From: Excoecaria cochinchinensis
Lineage: Eukaryota > Streptophyta > Magnoliopsida > Malpighiales > Euphorbiaceae
Reading direction: 5' to 3'
Assembly: GCA_947683425.1 (NCBI GenBank)
Contig: CANTUQ010000055.1
Coordinates: 21,942,001 to 22,006,000, forward strand
Length of the DNA stretch: 64,000 nt
This document shows, in pieces, positions 11,403-24,859 of the stretch (its first letter is position 1; every line of letters starts with the position of its first letter). The position numbers and the translations under genes are program-made. The notes below the pieces were generated by a model, which saw only the letters and a list, made by a program, of their open reading frames with translations, ran no database searches and was not told where the DNA came from.

Positions 11403-14400
11403 TGTAATAACCCGAAAAGCACCCTAGAAGAATTTGTACATATTGAGGATGAGTAGTGACCGAAATTGTGCAAGTTATAGTGTGGTATGCCAATTGGACA
11501 AATTTAAGAATTTAAGTAAAGGTTTCGGCAAGTACGGTTAAGGGTAAAATTGTGAAGTGTGAGTTTAGTATTTAATTGAAGGAGTAAGATTAATTAATTG
11601 GGCCAATGTGATAAATTAGTAAGTTATGAGTGTCAATGTTTGAGGTTATAAGAGTTTGAGGATTTAAAAGAGAATTTGACATAAATATCTATTTGTGGGT
11701 TATATGCATGATTTGTGGGTTTTGTTAGGGTGTGCATGCATATAGGGAGTTAGTGTATGTGTTAGTGTAGTCCTGTGTGTGGTGTAGAGTGTGTTTGTAG
11801 GGTATGAGTGGTCAAGTTCCACCAATTACAAGATGACATGTGGCAAGGATTTAGAGAGGGGTATCTAAGGCAAGGAAAGAGAAAGAGAGAGCAAAAATTT
11901 CTGCCCTAGCTCTCTCGTTCTCCTCCTCATGCCTCTTCCTCTCCTTCTCTTCTTCTTTCCTCTTTACTCCATCTTGATTTCTCCTCTTTGGCTGTAATTT
12001 GTGGGAATTGATCTACTCTAAAGGTCTTTTGGTAAGTTTTGTTGAGTCTTTTTCTCATCTTTCATCTTTCCTCTTGATCTTGGTTAGAATGCATTTTGAT
12101 CTAGGGTTTTTGTGGTTGTGTGATCTTTGGGTGTTTTTGTTTGAGGTGCCTCTTCATGATCCTAAGGGGAAAGAGAAGGCAAGTGGGAGTGGTGCTCATT
12201 GATTCTGGAGCTTAGGATTCCAGGTTTAGGAATTCGTGTGCCCTTTTTATGCATTTTCATGATTTTTGTATCTTTAATGGAATTTCTAAAAATTTGGTGT
12301 TTAAGGAGGTTCATGTTCGTGTAAATGTTATGGATTTTGTTTGATTTGAGTTGTGATGCTTGATTGATGATTTATTGAAGCAAAATTGAAGTGGGATGAG
12401 TTTTACTACAATTTTTCTGGGTTTTGTACTTTTGAAATTTTAATTTTGTTAATTCATGATTTGAATGTGTTAATTGTTGTAAAAGTTGTATTTTATGTTA
12501 TTTTTGATGAATAGGAGGTTGGTTTTAGGGTAAGATGAAGTTGGGTTGATTTGGGTAAGTTTGAGTTTGATTTTGAAATTCTGGGTTTTTCCTGCGTTTT
12601 GGTTGGAAATTAGAAGTCATGACGCTATCGCGAGCGCGACAGAATCATGAAATCGCGTTCTCACGGTAAAAATGCACTGCAAGGCGTGATGTTTCGACTC
12701 ATGAGAGGCAGCACGAGTCGTGAAGCCTCCGGCATGCACGAGTCGTGAAGCTAGTCACGAGTCGGCATGGAGCAATCACCTTTATGAGTCATGAAGCATT
12801 TCGCAAGTCGTGAAGGATGCTCGTGACTCGTGAAGGAAGAGAGCATGATCCGTGCTTACTGGGAAGCCTAGTCATGAGTCGTGCACTAGAGCACGACTCG
12901 TGACAGGGCAGTGGGCATCGACACGAGTCGTGTCGTCCTCCACGACTCGTGTCCCTCGCCATTCACCTCGCGCATGGCCTTCTGGCCACTGTCGTGAGCT
13001 CGACTCTTGTTGCGATCACGACAGTGACCCCCTGCTTGACCTGTTTTCTGAAAATGAATTTCATGTCTCCTTTTCATGGGTTTTCACTATTATTTTATAT
13101 ATATATGACTTTGCTCATACATGTCTAAATTTTTATGGTTCTGTATTATAAATAATATGTTATGCTTTGGATGTGATTTGTATTATGCATGGATAATGTT
13201 ATGAAACCCCTTGAATAAATTATGTTATCGTTTTAATGAATGACATTGCAATTATTCCTAATTGTTTAATGCTTTTTCATATGAAAGATAATTTAAAGTT
13301 AGCTTAATGATTAATGCATACATATCAATGCATGTGTCTATGTGATTCATAAAAGGATGATGCAAGTATTTACTGGAATGGGTATATATATGTGAAGAAT
13401 TTAATAAAGATATGGAAAATTTAGCCTGCGTTAGTCGAATCATGGATAGATAGGCATGCCTATAGAGTTCTGATGTTGTAGCCCTTTGTTCTGCTCTGGA
13501 TCCTGATCAGGTCCCCGTTTGGTTCCTCGCGAACCTCAATGTGTATGCATCTTGTTTAAGATCCCCCAATGTGAAAATGCTTTCGAATGAGAAAATGAAA
13601 GATGTTGCTTTTCGATTGTACCTTCGGGTACCCACAATGTGTTCTGTTACTCGCTTATCCACCCTTTGACTTAGCAGGCAATTAAAAGAATAACATAATG
13701 TGAATGAATTGATAGGTTTTGTGATGATGTGAAAAGAGTTGTGTGAATAAGCATTTGAAAGTGTTTACAGAAATGTTAAGCTTGTGCTTTACACACTCAA
13801 ATGTTCTGGATCCTTGATGGACTCGAATGTGAAATGTGTGTTATCTTTGGGTACCTTTATGTTTTGTGTATTAAGGCAATGTCTATTGAATTTTAAGAGA
13901 TAAAATAAATAATGTTTATTCAAATAAGCGTGTGTGTATAATCCTGATTTCATGTGAATTCATATGTGGATAATACATGTTATAAATATGTTTAAAGGTT
14001 AAGAGTATGATGGTCTGTATGAAGTCTTTGTAAAGAATAATTGGGATAATTGATATGCATGTTTTCTATAGTTGAATAATCAATGAATGAATTTTATGTA
14101 TATATTCGTTTACATGTTTGAATTGAGAACACATGTATGTTATGTAATTGCTTGTCTTCTGAACATTAGCTTGGATGACCAATGTAAGTATATCGGTAAG
14201 GAATCTTTGTGTAATGTTTGTTCGTCTTCGATGGACATTATGATTGCATATTGATTTATAGTTAAAGGGAAATAAAGTGGTAAGAATGAAATAGATAACC
14301 ACAGTTAAGAAAGGATTAATTAAGTATAAAAGTTTTCTGCAGAACTACGTGGTTTTGATTCCCAATATCAGGGATACTACGAAGCTTGGAATAATTATTT

Positions 14401-14785
14401 CGAGGCCGAACCAAATTTTGAGAATTGAAATGTTTGGTTTAGTTTTGAATACATAATAGTTTGAACAAATGAAAGGTTTTGACTTAAGTAGTAATACTAT
14501 TATCTGCATGATTTTGGAACTACTAGTAAGTATGGGAATTGGTAAGGCTTAATATTTCTGACTAGCAAAATGTATTTTTTTGTAACCTATGAGGTATGAC
14601 TATTAATATGGTTAATTAAATGAATTAGGTAAACAATTAATAAGTATAATGTTATTGTGATTTAAAAAGGTAATAACGTTATTTTTGGTTATGGTATATA
14701 AACGAGTGTGTTTACGAAATTGTTTAGGTTTTTGTATGAGAATAAGAATATGAATTTATGATAGCTTTAACCGGTGCACTTTATG

Positions 14786-14816
<31 letters not shown>

Positions 14817-15240
14817 ATTTACATGTGTTTGCCTCGGCAACCACTATGAGTGGCTGCCCATTATTTGTTTTGCCCAACTAAGCGTTATCGCTTAGTACGG
14901 TTGTCTGTCTGTGCAGGTTAAGAGATCAAAGTAGCGCAGCAATTCTCTATGACTTTAGCCAATGAGTCGGTAGAAGTTATATAAAGTTTTTATTGATTGT
15001 CGGTTTGTAATTAAGTTTATTTATTTAGCATTTGTAATGAGATGTAAAAATCTTTAGTGCGAATGATGGTGTGTGTGTGAGATAAGTTTAGGATGTGTAT
15101 GTGGTTGAGGTTCTAGATGTTAGAAATTTTATTATTCCGTTTTCTATTTTGCTAACTAAGCGTCTCATCTGGTAGCACACTTTGCTCACCGTAGCTCTCT
15201 GTCCTTCGTTATGCTACGTGTGGGAGTTGGGGGTGTTGCA
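11403..15240 (+). mobile_element. Solo LTR, chromovirus type (S1), TSD ATGTC
   Basis: Begins TGTAATAACCCGAAAAGC and ends GGGGGTGTTGCA, flanked by ATGTC at 11398-11402 and 15241-15245. At 3838 bp with no interior it is a solo LTR, formed by recombination between the two LTRs of an element inserted in Ogre-like element 1. It contains the dyad cluster (12616-12960), the GCATGC palindrome (13450-13463, ATAGGCATGCCTAT), hairpins GGATC/GGTCC (13498-13514) and GGTTC/GAACC (13521-13535), the long hairpin 14836-14858, and CTAAGCG/CGCTTAG (14878-14895). An alternating TA run sits near 14790-14815. Confidence 0.92.
12616..12960. repeat. Cluster of CACGASTCGTG-type palindromes in S1
   Basis: Many copies of the perfect dyad CACGAGTCGTG or CACGACTCGTG, with decayed versions, spaced irregularly with unrelated sequence between. 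TCGCGAGCGCGACA lies just before and GTCGTGAGCTCGAC just after. The same dyads start the window (1-60) and recur on the minus-strand LTR at 55196-55315. Confidence 0.85.
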
Positions 15241-15245
15241 ATGTC

Positions 15246-16289
15246 CCTATGCATGCCACAGGTTTCTCTTGACCATTCAATCGCATGTTTATGCCTAGCT
15301 TATGCATGCATTCCTATCTATATGTACCATATCGCAACAATAATAATCATGACTAAACATGTGATGCAAAAACACAGATTTTATTCAATCTCAGGAAGTA
15401 ACACCTCAGGTGCATTCGACTCTTGTTATCAATCTCAGCAAGGTCGCCTATTTTTGATTTTCGACCAGTGAGGCTCTCTTTTATTTTTGCTTTGCCTTTG
15501 CCATGGAACCTTTTTCAGTTTATCAGCATCTACTGATTTCTTTGAATTTACTTTCATCATCGTTAGTTGGAAATGCTGCTTCTTCCGACAGCGCCTCTCT
15601 TTTAGCACCAAAGGTTTCATCTTGACCCTTATGCAAATTGGCTGAGACGATGAGTTCTCTGTTTGGAACCTAACTGCGAAATCCCGCACCTTGCTTTTGT
15701 CGGCTTTAGAGGCTCAATTTCTGAAGTAGCCCTTAATGGTTGAGATTGAGTTATAGGTTAGCCTCAAATGGTTTAGGACAAAACTGTGGGGTTTTTTTTT
15801 CCTTTTTTTTTTTGTTGTGAAGGCCCAAAGCTTCTTTCATCTTGAATTTGATAGTTTAGCTTCTGATGCAGCCCCTTAGTGATTAGAGCTTAGTTTCATT
15901 TGTCTGCATTGTATGCGTCCTAGATGCTAAAGAAGCAAAGTAATGGCTTTTGAAACTTTGATTGCTATTGGGTTGGAAAATTGAAACAGGTTGTCCTAGC
16001 AATGCTCTTATCAATTTTTAGCATGTTATTCCAGGTTCAGGCAAACGACTTTTTTTCTTTTTTTTATTACCTTTTTTTTTTATCTCTCAAATTTTATCTC
16101 ACTTCAGAAGTTAGGTTGGATACAGCCAAGATGTTTTTTTCCTTGAAATTGAACGAAATAGTGTTTTTTAAACCAATGCCTTGATCATGATTATTACTAT
16201 GCATGATGCGATAAAATATGACAACGCATACATAAGGAAAGCACATACTATTAAAATGACTAGAGAAACAAGTGCATTCTTTCTTCCTC
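15246..16289 (-). other. Interior of Ogre-like element 1, no gene seen
   Basis: Sequence between solo LTR S1 and the gag remnant. A block at 15470-15610 resembles 44230-44340 of element 2. Homopolymer T/A runs are frequent. The short ORFs here resemble nothing I recognise. Confidence 0.4.
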
Positions 16290-17073
16290 TGGGCCCAGCA
16301 TCAATTCTTGAATGCGGTCTCTTAGAGGACGACAGTAGTCTGTTCTATGCCCTGTATACTGGTGATATGCACAATATCAATCTGTTTTGTGTCTAGGTTG
16401 ACCTTGGCTTGAGGCAGGCCCTACTGGCATTGGTTGTAACTTTCCTTCCTTGATGAGACGAGTGAAGTGCTAAGACAATGTCTTTCCTGAGATGGTGAAG
16501 TTCTGCCGAGTTGATCCTGTGGCTGAGACTTTTACTATCCCAGCATTGCCCCCATTACCACTGCTACTTCATTTGTTCTTGCCAAAGGCCAGGTTTGCAG
16601 ATTTAGCCATTTTCTATAGATGCTTAGCCTCAGCTTCGATGGCTATATCTTTAAGCGACTCCCATTCTTTGAGTCCCTTCATCTTTAGCCCTTCTCTCAA
16701 ATACAGGCTAGGTATCAGGTTTTCTCTTCATTTCCATGACCCGATTCCTCCATCTGGTAAGGTACTCACGGAATGATTCTCCCAACTTATATTGAAGCAG
16801 CTCTAGGTCTTTCAGGGTGACCTCATTCCTTGTACTGCAATAGTATTGCTTAAGGAATTCCTCTGTTACCAGGTCCCAATCCTCTTTGGACCTCCTATCC
16901 AGTCCATGGAACTAATCGACTGTAGACCCTATTAAGCTTAGGCATAAATATTCTATCTTCTGCTTTCTGGTCAGAGTTGTACCTTTCATCACTAACGAGT
17001 ACTATTTTACATGTGCTGTCGGGTCTTAAATGCTATTGAATTTTAGCACGACGGGCATCTTAAAATTTTGGGG
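16290..17073 (-). pseudogene. Ogre/Tat-like gag remnant, middle and C-terminal part
   Basis: Minus-strand translation in shifting frames recovers the gypsy gag core, homologous to 46741-47321 of element 2: LTRKQK, the EEFLKQYYCSTR region, YLTRWRNRVMEM, then a zinc motif CAYHQYTGHRTDYC (16332-16373). Stops and shifts are frequent. It is the continuation of the N-terminal piece at 20624-20990; solo LTR S2 separates them. The structural protein would package element RNA; this copy cannot make it. Confidence 0.75.
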
Positions 17074-17149
17074 AACTATGTAATGGCCCAAAAATATTTA
17101 CTTCGGTGAATAGCAAAAGTAGGAACAGGTGGGGCCCATAATTAGTAAA

Positions 17150-17370
17150 CGTGGGCCCAGGTGGGCTCATGAATAATAAAGGTGGACCCCATGAATAGTA
17201 TTGTCATCATTGACTGGGTCCCATAAATAGTATTGTAATCATTGAATGGGTCCCATGAATAGTAATATCATCATTGACTGGGTCCCATAAATAGTGATAG
17301 CATCTTTGACTGGATCCATGAATAGTGGCTGTGAGTCCCGTGAATAGTAACTGTGGGTCCCACAAATAGT
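17150..17370 (+). repeat. Short degenerate repeats GGGTCCCATGAATAGTA
   Basis: About eight diverged copies of a phrase of the form TGGGTCCCATGAATAGT with variable connecting sequence, near the left end of solo LTR S2. Confidence 0.7.
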
Positions 17371-19110
17371 GACTTCAAGGTGAACAGTACTCGAAAATAT
17401 TTTATTTCACCATTAGAAAGAAGATGTTAAATGGAGGATAATGTTATAATCTGGTGTAAAAACAAGGTCAAATAGGCCCCCGAAAGTAAGTCTGAAGTTG
17501 CCTCTGGTTCGGTTCGGTTGAACCGAAGTTTGACTGAAGTTTGATCGAATTTTTTTATAAATTGTTAGAGTGGATAAAAGGGTTTACTGTAAGAGGATTA
17601 AAGTCTTAGAATGATTTTTAGAAATTTTTGACAGCATTAGAATTGTATTTTACGACAAAATCGGACTGAATCGAATTAGACCAATTTAAGTGAACCGGAC
17701 CCCAAATTGACTCCGATTGAGCTAAAATTTAGCAGGGAGACTAATTTTAATATTATAAGAATGATGGAATTTCTTGGGAGTGAAAATGAATTCAGGAACA
17801 TTCAATTTCACCAAAACAGTGAAAAATGACCCGAAAACTGAAAATCGGACCAAATCGGCTCAACCACTTTGGTTGGACCTAGTTCGGTCCAATTGGACCC
17901 GATTCGGTCCAATTGGACCCATATAAATACATTCAAATTTCTGGAAATCCCTTGGATTCCCTTTTGGCAGCCACCTTCTTCTTCCTCTCCCTTAGCCGAA
18001 TTGCTTCTCCTCCCTCCTCCACCATTTTTCTTTCATTTTCTATTCATCTCACCTTAAAATCAAACCTTTATAAAATAATTCAGCTCCTCTAGAATCTATT
18101 GGTAGTCTTAGAATTTCATTTGAAGGAGTAAAAGTGGGTGAAATCTAGACTTGAAGTTTGGGTGTAAAATTGAGGTAAGAGATTTAAGTATTTTTAATTT
18201 TGTTTTAGGGTTCCTAAGGGTACTTTAGAATGTGAATAAGATGTTTATGAAGTTTATTTGTTGAAAGTAAATTTGGTTTTGATGAAATCTTAATTTTTGT
18301 GTTTGGACATAATTATATCCACTTGGTGAAGGAACCTCTAATCAAGCTAAGGGTAATGAAAAGGATAATTGAGAGGTATATTACAAGGATTTAAGATTTG
18401 TGATTGCAAATTCAATTTAATTCCATTGTAAAAGTATGGATTTAGGTTATATTTGTGAAGAAAGTATGTGATTTATGCATGTTTAATTAAAAATAACATG
18501 ATATTCATCCTTAAGGATGTTAAAAATGATGGCATGGATAATTAAAATGAAGAAATAAATTTTGTGTGAAAAATTCCTTCTTTGGCCGAATGTGAATCAT
18601 GTGATTTTCATGTGTTTTCATGATGTTTTATGCATGTTTATGATGGATCTATGGTGTTTGGAATGTGAACTAATGAATAGTATGTGTTAGAGCATGTCAA
18701 AACATCATGAGGTATGTGATGTATGCATGGCCGAATGTTTATCATGTGTAAAGTCATGATTTTGATGTGTTTTTATGGAAATTAATGGTATGGTGATGTT
18801 ATACAACATGTAAATGACCTAAATAAATGATAAAATTGATAAAAAGAATTAATGTAAATAAATTGGTATGTGGGCCGTATGCATGTATGTATGTATGTAT
18901 GCATGTGTACCATGATGAAATAATGAGTTTACATGGCATGCGATGATGTAATGATGATAATCACATGTGTAATGATGAAATGGTATGAAAAAGAATAAGA
19001 TATTATGATGATATACCATGAAATATATGTATATCACATTAATAATATGAAAAATAAAATAATATTGCCCTATATAGTGATCTGGTAGTCAAGTCTAGTT
19101 CAGGATATGT

Positions 19111-19285
19111 TGGCATGCCATAAGGACATAAAACCACGGGTGTGAGCATGGCGTCTCACTTATTAATAGGCCAAAGATGGTCATATTTCACTGTATCTGA
19201 ATATTTTATTATATTGTATTGTATTTAAAGACAGTGGTGGTCCCACAGGACTCCTCTGGTATTTCTGTGAACTTCTTGAGTTCAC
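19111..19285 (+). repeat. Hairpins in S2
   Basis: TGGCATGCCA (19111-19120) and the 7-bp-arm hairpin GTGAACT-TCTTG-AGTTCAC (19267-19285). They occupy the place of the hairpin series of the other LTRs but have different arms. Confidence 0.75.
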
Positions 19286-20623
19286 GTCTCATTTATCCTG
19301 TATATAGAGTATGCCAATGTTTTACAGGGGTATAATGGTAAAAATGAGATTTAAATAGTTAAAATATGATTAAAATAACATTTATGTGGAAAAAGGACAT
19401 AAATGTAATTATATAAAAAGTTTGAGGGCAAAATGGTAATTTTGTAATTTGGCATAAAAATAGTAAATGAAGGGTAAAACCGTAATTTAGCATGAAAATG
19501 TTAATTGGAGGGTAAAATCGTAATTTGGCATGTAAATTAATGATAAAATTGTAATATTAGTAAAAATAATTAAACTAGTGGCATAATAGTAATATTATTG
19601 AATTTAAAATGAATTAGTGGCATAATGGTAATATTAGTGAAATTAAAATGAACTAATGGCATAAATGTAATTTTGGTAAAGTATAAATGAATTAAGGGTA
19701 TTTTTGTCATTTTGAAAAAGTATAAGGGTATAAATAAAATATTATCATAAGTTAAGGATAAAATGGTAAATAAAATTATTTATGTGGTTAATTGTGTAAT
19801 TACCCTAATTATGTAATTTCAAGATAATTAAATATAATATTGCATGAATAATTGGTAATTAAATTAGATATGTGTAATTATGAATATTCAAATGTTATTA
19901 TTTATCGAATATTATTCATGCATGTGAAATTAGTTTAAGTGGAACTTTCTGGAATTGCAACCACCACTGAGCATATTTAATACTCAGCACGTAATTTTAT
20001 TTGACTGCGTGTAGGTACTTCGTAGGATTTTAGAGCAGTGCACACCTCACACATTTTGGAAGTGGTATTGAAGAGTATTATTTGGAATACTAAGTATGTT
20101 AAGATTTTGGCATGTATATGTCTTATAATATTATTTTTGGATTTTGGTCTGTAATAGATTATTATAACTGTCACTACATTATGTGTGTAATAGTTTCATT
20201 ACATGTTACTGAATGTCTGTGAATGAGTGTTGGGCATGCCTAATAATTGGTAGAAATTAAGTTAATACAATTGATAAAGAAAAATGTAGATTCCCAACTT
20301 AAAAGAAAACTAGCCAAATGAATAGTAACTTAGACAGTTATAGGTCAATCGGCATAATTGATAACGAATTAGAATAGTAATATTAAGTTTGATGATTAAT
20401 TAATAATTGTTAATAGACTGAAGTAAATTGACTATTTATATAGTACTATTTATACGGCACTATTCATACGGCACTATTCATATGGCACTATTCAAAAAAA
20501 TAAATAAATAAATAAATTTTACCGGTTTTAATTAATTGTCTATTTAATAACTTGATTAGTTCAATTAGGTTAACCGGATTAAAATAAATAGTAACTTAAT
20601 CGGAAGTAATGTGTTACAAACTA

Positions 20624-20990
20624 AATTTTTGCCATCCAGCTCTTTGTCCTCAGGACTCATGCCTCTTCCCACTACCAGCAAACAGGTCATAGTTTCGAAT
20701 CTCTCCTCAATTTTCCTCAAGATGATCTCTTTTATCTTGGGGGCCTTGCCTCTTATCATGACTGGCTCCTCTTGCTCTTCCTCCCATAAGTCATCTTTGG
20801 ATCTATGAGCTCCTCTTCGCTCTACTAGCACTACCACTCTGGGCTCAACTGCTAGTGGGACTACTACTGGATGATCCTCTCCAATCGGTTCTTGTTAATC
20901 TTGCTCCCCAGCAGGAGCAGCAGGTAGCTATTGAGCCAGCGGTGCTAGAGTAGCAGTAAGGTTTGCCATTATTTCCATCATTCGAGCCTC
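20624..20990 (-). pseudogene. Ogre/Tat-like gag remnant, N-terminal part
   Basis: Minus-strand frame from 20837 matches the gag N-terminal region of element 2 (49210-49030): DLWEEEQEEPV, KAPKIKEIILRKIEERFETM and MSPEDKELDGKN, against WEEPEELVV, KMEEKFEAMSKM and MNPEDRELDSDD. The upstream part to about 20990 (EEFEARMMEIMANL-like) is in a shifted frame. Joined in order to 16290-17073 once S2 is removed. Confidence 0.75.
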
Positions 20991-22210
20991 AAACTCTTCC
21001 ATCCTTCTACCCACTTCTTCAGCAATTAGTGCACGAGTTGCATCAGACTCGTTTTGGTAAATTGGCCATACTTGTTTCTGTTGAGTATTCTGAAAAAAAT
21101 GTTTTGCTGCTGTTTGAAAGTGACTCTGAACCCTAACCCATTACTCTCTCTGGCAACTCAAAGAATGAATTTCTAATCAACCGTCCACCGGGACCCCCAA
21201 ACCACCTAAGCAAAAGGTCTATGATGGCTGAAAAAAATCAAGGAGTTGGAATGATGCATGAATGACATGTAATGCATGACTGTGCTATGCAAATGGTCCT
21301 CGATGGCTGAAAAATCAAGAGATTACAATGATGCATGTGATGCCTGGAAAGATTTATGCACAGAATGATATGTATATGTGAAAAATAATATGCACAAAAT
21401 AGGATGTACACACACATGAAGGAAATTAAGTTTTTTTTTTTTATTTTTATTTTTTACTTTTTAGTTTTTATGTTCATGAATGACACGTAATGCATGAATA
21501 TGAAGTGCAGCATCCATAACCACATGCAAGCAGATAGATCCTTCCAACCTTGTCTCTCCCACACACGAGGTTATGCGATTTTTTTCCTAGGTGGGCTTTA
21601 TCCAAGGGTTAACATGGAACCCATTGGATGCATATGGTGCACGGTGAAAAAAACCGGCAGCATAACGCCTCTTGTCTAATGCATATACGTATGGATATTG
21701 GCCATTATGTATTTAAACACTCTAATTGAATTACGATGGGCCCATCGGGGAATTAAAGCCTTTGATGAAAAACCAGCTAATTTAGCTGATTTTCTCCAAT
21801 ATATAATGGCTCACATAGCAAGCACAATATTACGGTACATTTCACCTAAGGGAATTTTCTATTGCCATTACATAAGCCTTAGTCAAAGGCGATGATGCTT
21901 TACGGTTAACCAACCATGGTCCTTACCAATGGGTCTAGCTCATTATGAGTATAACGACCAATCGGGTCTCCATTTGATATACCAAGAGGTACTAGACTTG
22001 GACTAGTGATTATCCTTAACACTTCTCTACATTGAGTGAATGTAGGGTCGCGTTTTAGGAATGCACCGAGGTAAGTGTAGGGACTATCTAGCATAGTTCT
22101 AAGGCTCTAGCATGGATGCAATCCAATTTTTTGAAAAGAGATAGAATTTTAACTTGAAAAAACTCAATTATATATATTAACCAAGACACTTTTGAAGTAA
22201 AGTCTCAAAG
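20991..22210 (-). other. 5' leader of Ogre-like element 1
   Basis: Untranslated leader between primer-binding site and gag, matching 49560-50350 of element 2 in several blocks (for example ATAGATCCTTCCAACCTT and CATTTGATATACCAAGAGGT). No gene seen. Confidence 0.6.
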
Positions 22211-22229
22211 TCCCACAGTGGAGTTTCCA
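22211..22229 (-). promoter_or_regulatory. Degenerate primer-binding site, element 1
   Basis: On the minus strand, one base after the LTR end, TGGAAACTCCACTGTGGGA replaces TGGCGACTCCACTGGGG seen at the same place in element 2. Confidence 0.65.
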
Positions 22230-22230
22230 C

Positions 22231-23522
22231 TGTGACGCGCGCTGAACCCGCTTTAGTCCCGAAGGCCCTCTTTTAGGGTCCGAGAGGGCTCGCATCTAGA
22301 TATTGGGTAACATGAGATATTTTATATTCCCTATCCAATAGAACATTGGGAAAGTTCATTTAATCCCATGAAACCTTTAGGCACCTTTGAGCTATTTTGG
22401 AGTCGCCACCCAATTTACAAAAATTAAAAAAGTTCGTCTAACCTCTGGGGTCTAAACCAGAGAAAGATTTAGAACTTCATTCTTATTAATGCTTTAATTA
22501 ATTATAAATGAGTTTTTAATAATCAATTTTCCAATCTCTCTTCTCACACATTATGCAATTTAATTGAAGCGCACATCAAGTATCGAGAAAAGCGATAAAA
22601 AGCGATAAATAACTAAAAATAAACTACAAAAATAAATTACAAGATGAAAATCTGTGATAAAAATACAATCCCCCAAAATACAAAATTAAAACAAAATAAA
22701 TAAAATACATAGATAAAATCGGGTATTATTCTAAACATTGGTTCCTTCATGCACACTTAGAAAAATCGAAGAGTTATTTTTGGTATTATTGAGAAAATCG
22801 AGATGAGTGATCCCATTTTGAGAAAATTAACTCTTCTTTTAAAAGTGATATTTTATTGGCTAAAATTTGGATATTGGTCCTATTTTATTAGAAAAATTCA
22901 ATTTATTAAGAAAAAAAATTGTGATTTTTTTACCGTGCATAAAATAAAATAAGTTTATTACAAATTACATCACAAAATAATTAAAGAAAAATAATAAAAA
23001 AAATAAAAAAAAAACAAAAAATGATAAATCAAACAAAAAAAGGCTTAAATCTACTGGATCTCTTCATTCGGTGGGAAACACTCACATGCATGGGTTTATT
23101 AAATTGACAAAGTAAAAGGAGACAAATAGTTAGTAATGCAATAAAATTAATTAATTAATTAAAAAGAAATAAATATTTAAAAAAAATAATAACATGAAAA
23201 TATGAAGAGGTAATAAAATAAAATTAATTCACAAATAGAAAATGAAATTGATTAAATAAGATGCATTAATATGACATGCAAGAATGAGTAAAAGAAGATC
23301 AAATTAAAAAAATTAACAACCATGCAAAATATATGCAAACTATGAGAAATAACAAAAGATGAATAACAAATTGGATGGATGGAAAGAAGGAAAAGAAGTA
23401 AATTAATTATAGTACAGTGGACATGAAAATGGCCAAAAAGAAGCAAAAGCAAGCAACTTGAAGAAACAAATTATAATAATAATGATACATTAAATGACAA
23501 CAACAACAACAACAACAACAAC

Positions 23523-23565
<43 letters not shown>

Positions 23566-24487
23566 TAAATGATACACAAGAACAGTAAATAAAAGTAATA
23601 ATAACAATAATAACATAATAATATTAGTAGGAAAAACATTAATATAAAATAATAATATTAATAATAACACTAAATAAATTAAAAGGGAAAACAAAATCAC
23701 ATCAAACAAATAAATACACAATAAATTTAAAAATCTACATGGTGATTAATTGATTGCAAACAAGAAATAAAAAAAATGTAAGATCAAGCACAAAATATTT
23801 ACCCTTAGAATTCGGAATCGATTGAGGGAAGAAAATGAATGATTTTCTTAACGCAAAACTTAAATCAAAAATAAGAAAAATCTAAACTTTCTCTCTAGAA
23901 AAATAATTGCAAAAAGCTTGTTTAAAGAAGCAAAAAAAAAAAACAAATGAGAATATTGGATCTCAAGGGCAAATAATTATTTTCTTTGTCTCAAAATCAA
24001 TTTTTCATTTAGAAAATTCAATCTGAAATTTTAGAAGAAATTTTATTGAAGACGAAGAATTAAAAGTGCAGAATTTTTCTTTTGAAGAAGAAAAGAAAAT
24101 ATTGCAACAAAAAATCCCTCTTCTTTCTCTTTCTTTTTTTTTTCTATTTATATGATTTTAGGAAAAAAACCTAATTAATATAGGAAAAGAAATTGAATTT
24201 TAATCAAATTCTTCCTTCTTTTAATTTAAAATCCCAAATTATCTATTTAAATCCCATAAAATTAGCCTTAAAATCCTTTTAAAAGTCAAAAAACCCTGAT
24301 TTTTTGGGAAAAAAATGAAAAAAAAATAGTGCAGGTGACGAGGGGCGGGAAGGCCGCCCATCAATTTTTTTTTCAAATGCAAATTTTACAAGGAGGCCAT
24401 CACTTTCAACTTTCTTGGCTTTGAACAGACATTAATTTTATCACTGAATAACCCTAATCTGGGCTGTCTCGGCACCTGGTGTCTACT
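22231..24487 (-). repeat. 5' LTR of Ogre-like element 1
   Basis: Starts TGTGACGCGCGCTGAACCC and ends GGTGTCTACT (the last base changed from CA to CT). Matches the left LTR throughout, including flanks of the MULE insertion point. AAC/AAT microsatellite at about 23498-23575. Confidence 0.85.
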
Positions 24488-24518
24488 GATTTGTATTTAA
24501 GCATCACCCAAAGGTGAA

Positions 24519-24791
<273 letters not shown>

Positions 24792-24859
24792 GATTATTAG
24801 TTTTTGAATCCATTAATTGTACTCAAAGCATTAATGTGTGAGTTTGTATTGCATTTGCA

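Larger units (their letters stand above)
17079..20618 (+). mobile_element. Solo LTR, second chromovirus-like family (S2), TSD AACTA
   Basis: Begins TGTAATGGCCCAAAAATA, ends GTGTTACA, flanked by AACTA at 17074-17078 and 20619-20623; 3540 bp. It splits the gag of Ogre-like element 1. Sequence is mostly unlike S1, S3 and S4, but it keeps analogous structures: TGGCATGCCA (19111-19120), GTGAACT/AGTTCAC with loop TCTTG (19267-19285), and CTGAG/CTCAG (19967-19987) followed by TGCGTGTAGGT. The first kilobase has repeated short phrases such as GGGTCCCATGAATAGTA (17150-17370) and CGGTCCAATTGGACC (17884-17920); the second half repeats GGCATAATGGTAATATTAG (19400-19700). Confidence 0.92.
2945..24487 (-). 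mobile_element. Ogre/Tat-like element 1, gag-only, with nested insertions
   Basis: Ty3/gypsy element of Ogre/Tat type on the minus strand. Long LTRs (left 2945-9044, right 22231-24487) match each other over shared blocks such as the segment starting TTGGGTAACATGAGATATTT (2961 and 22304). On the minus strand the right LTR is the 5' LTR. It is followed by a degenerate primer-binding site (TGGAAACTCC, 22211-22229) corresponding to TGGCGACTCC in element 2. The interior carries gag remnants only; no protease, RT or integrase was seen. Solo LTRs at 11403-15240 and 17079-20618 and a Mutator-like element at 4404-8315 are later insertions. Heavy decay and LTR divergence indicate an older copy than element 2. 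Confidence 0.8.

Noticed and set aside
15435..15689. 84-codon Lys-rich minus-strand ORF
   Set aside because: Located in the non-coding interior of Ogre-like element 1, counterpart in element 2 is not open.
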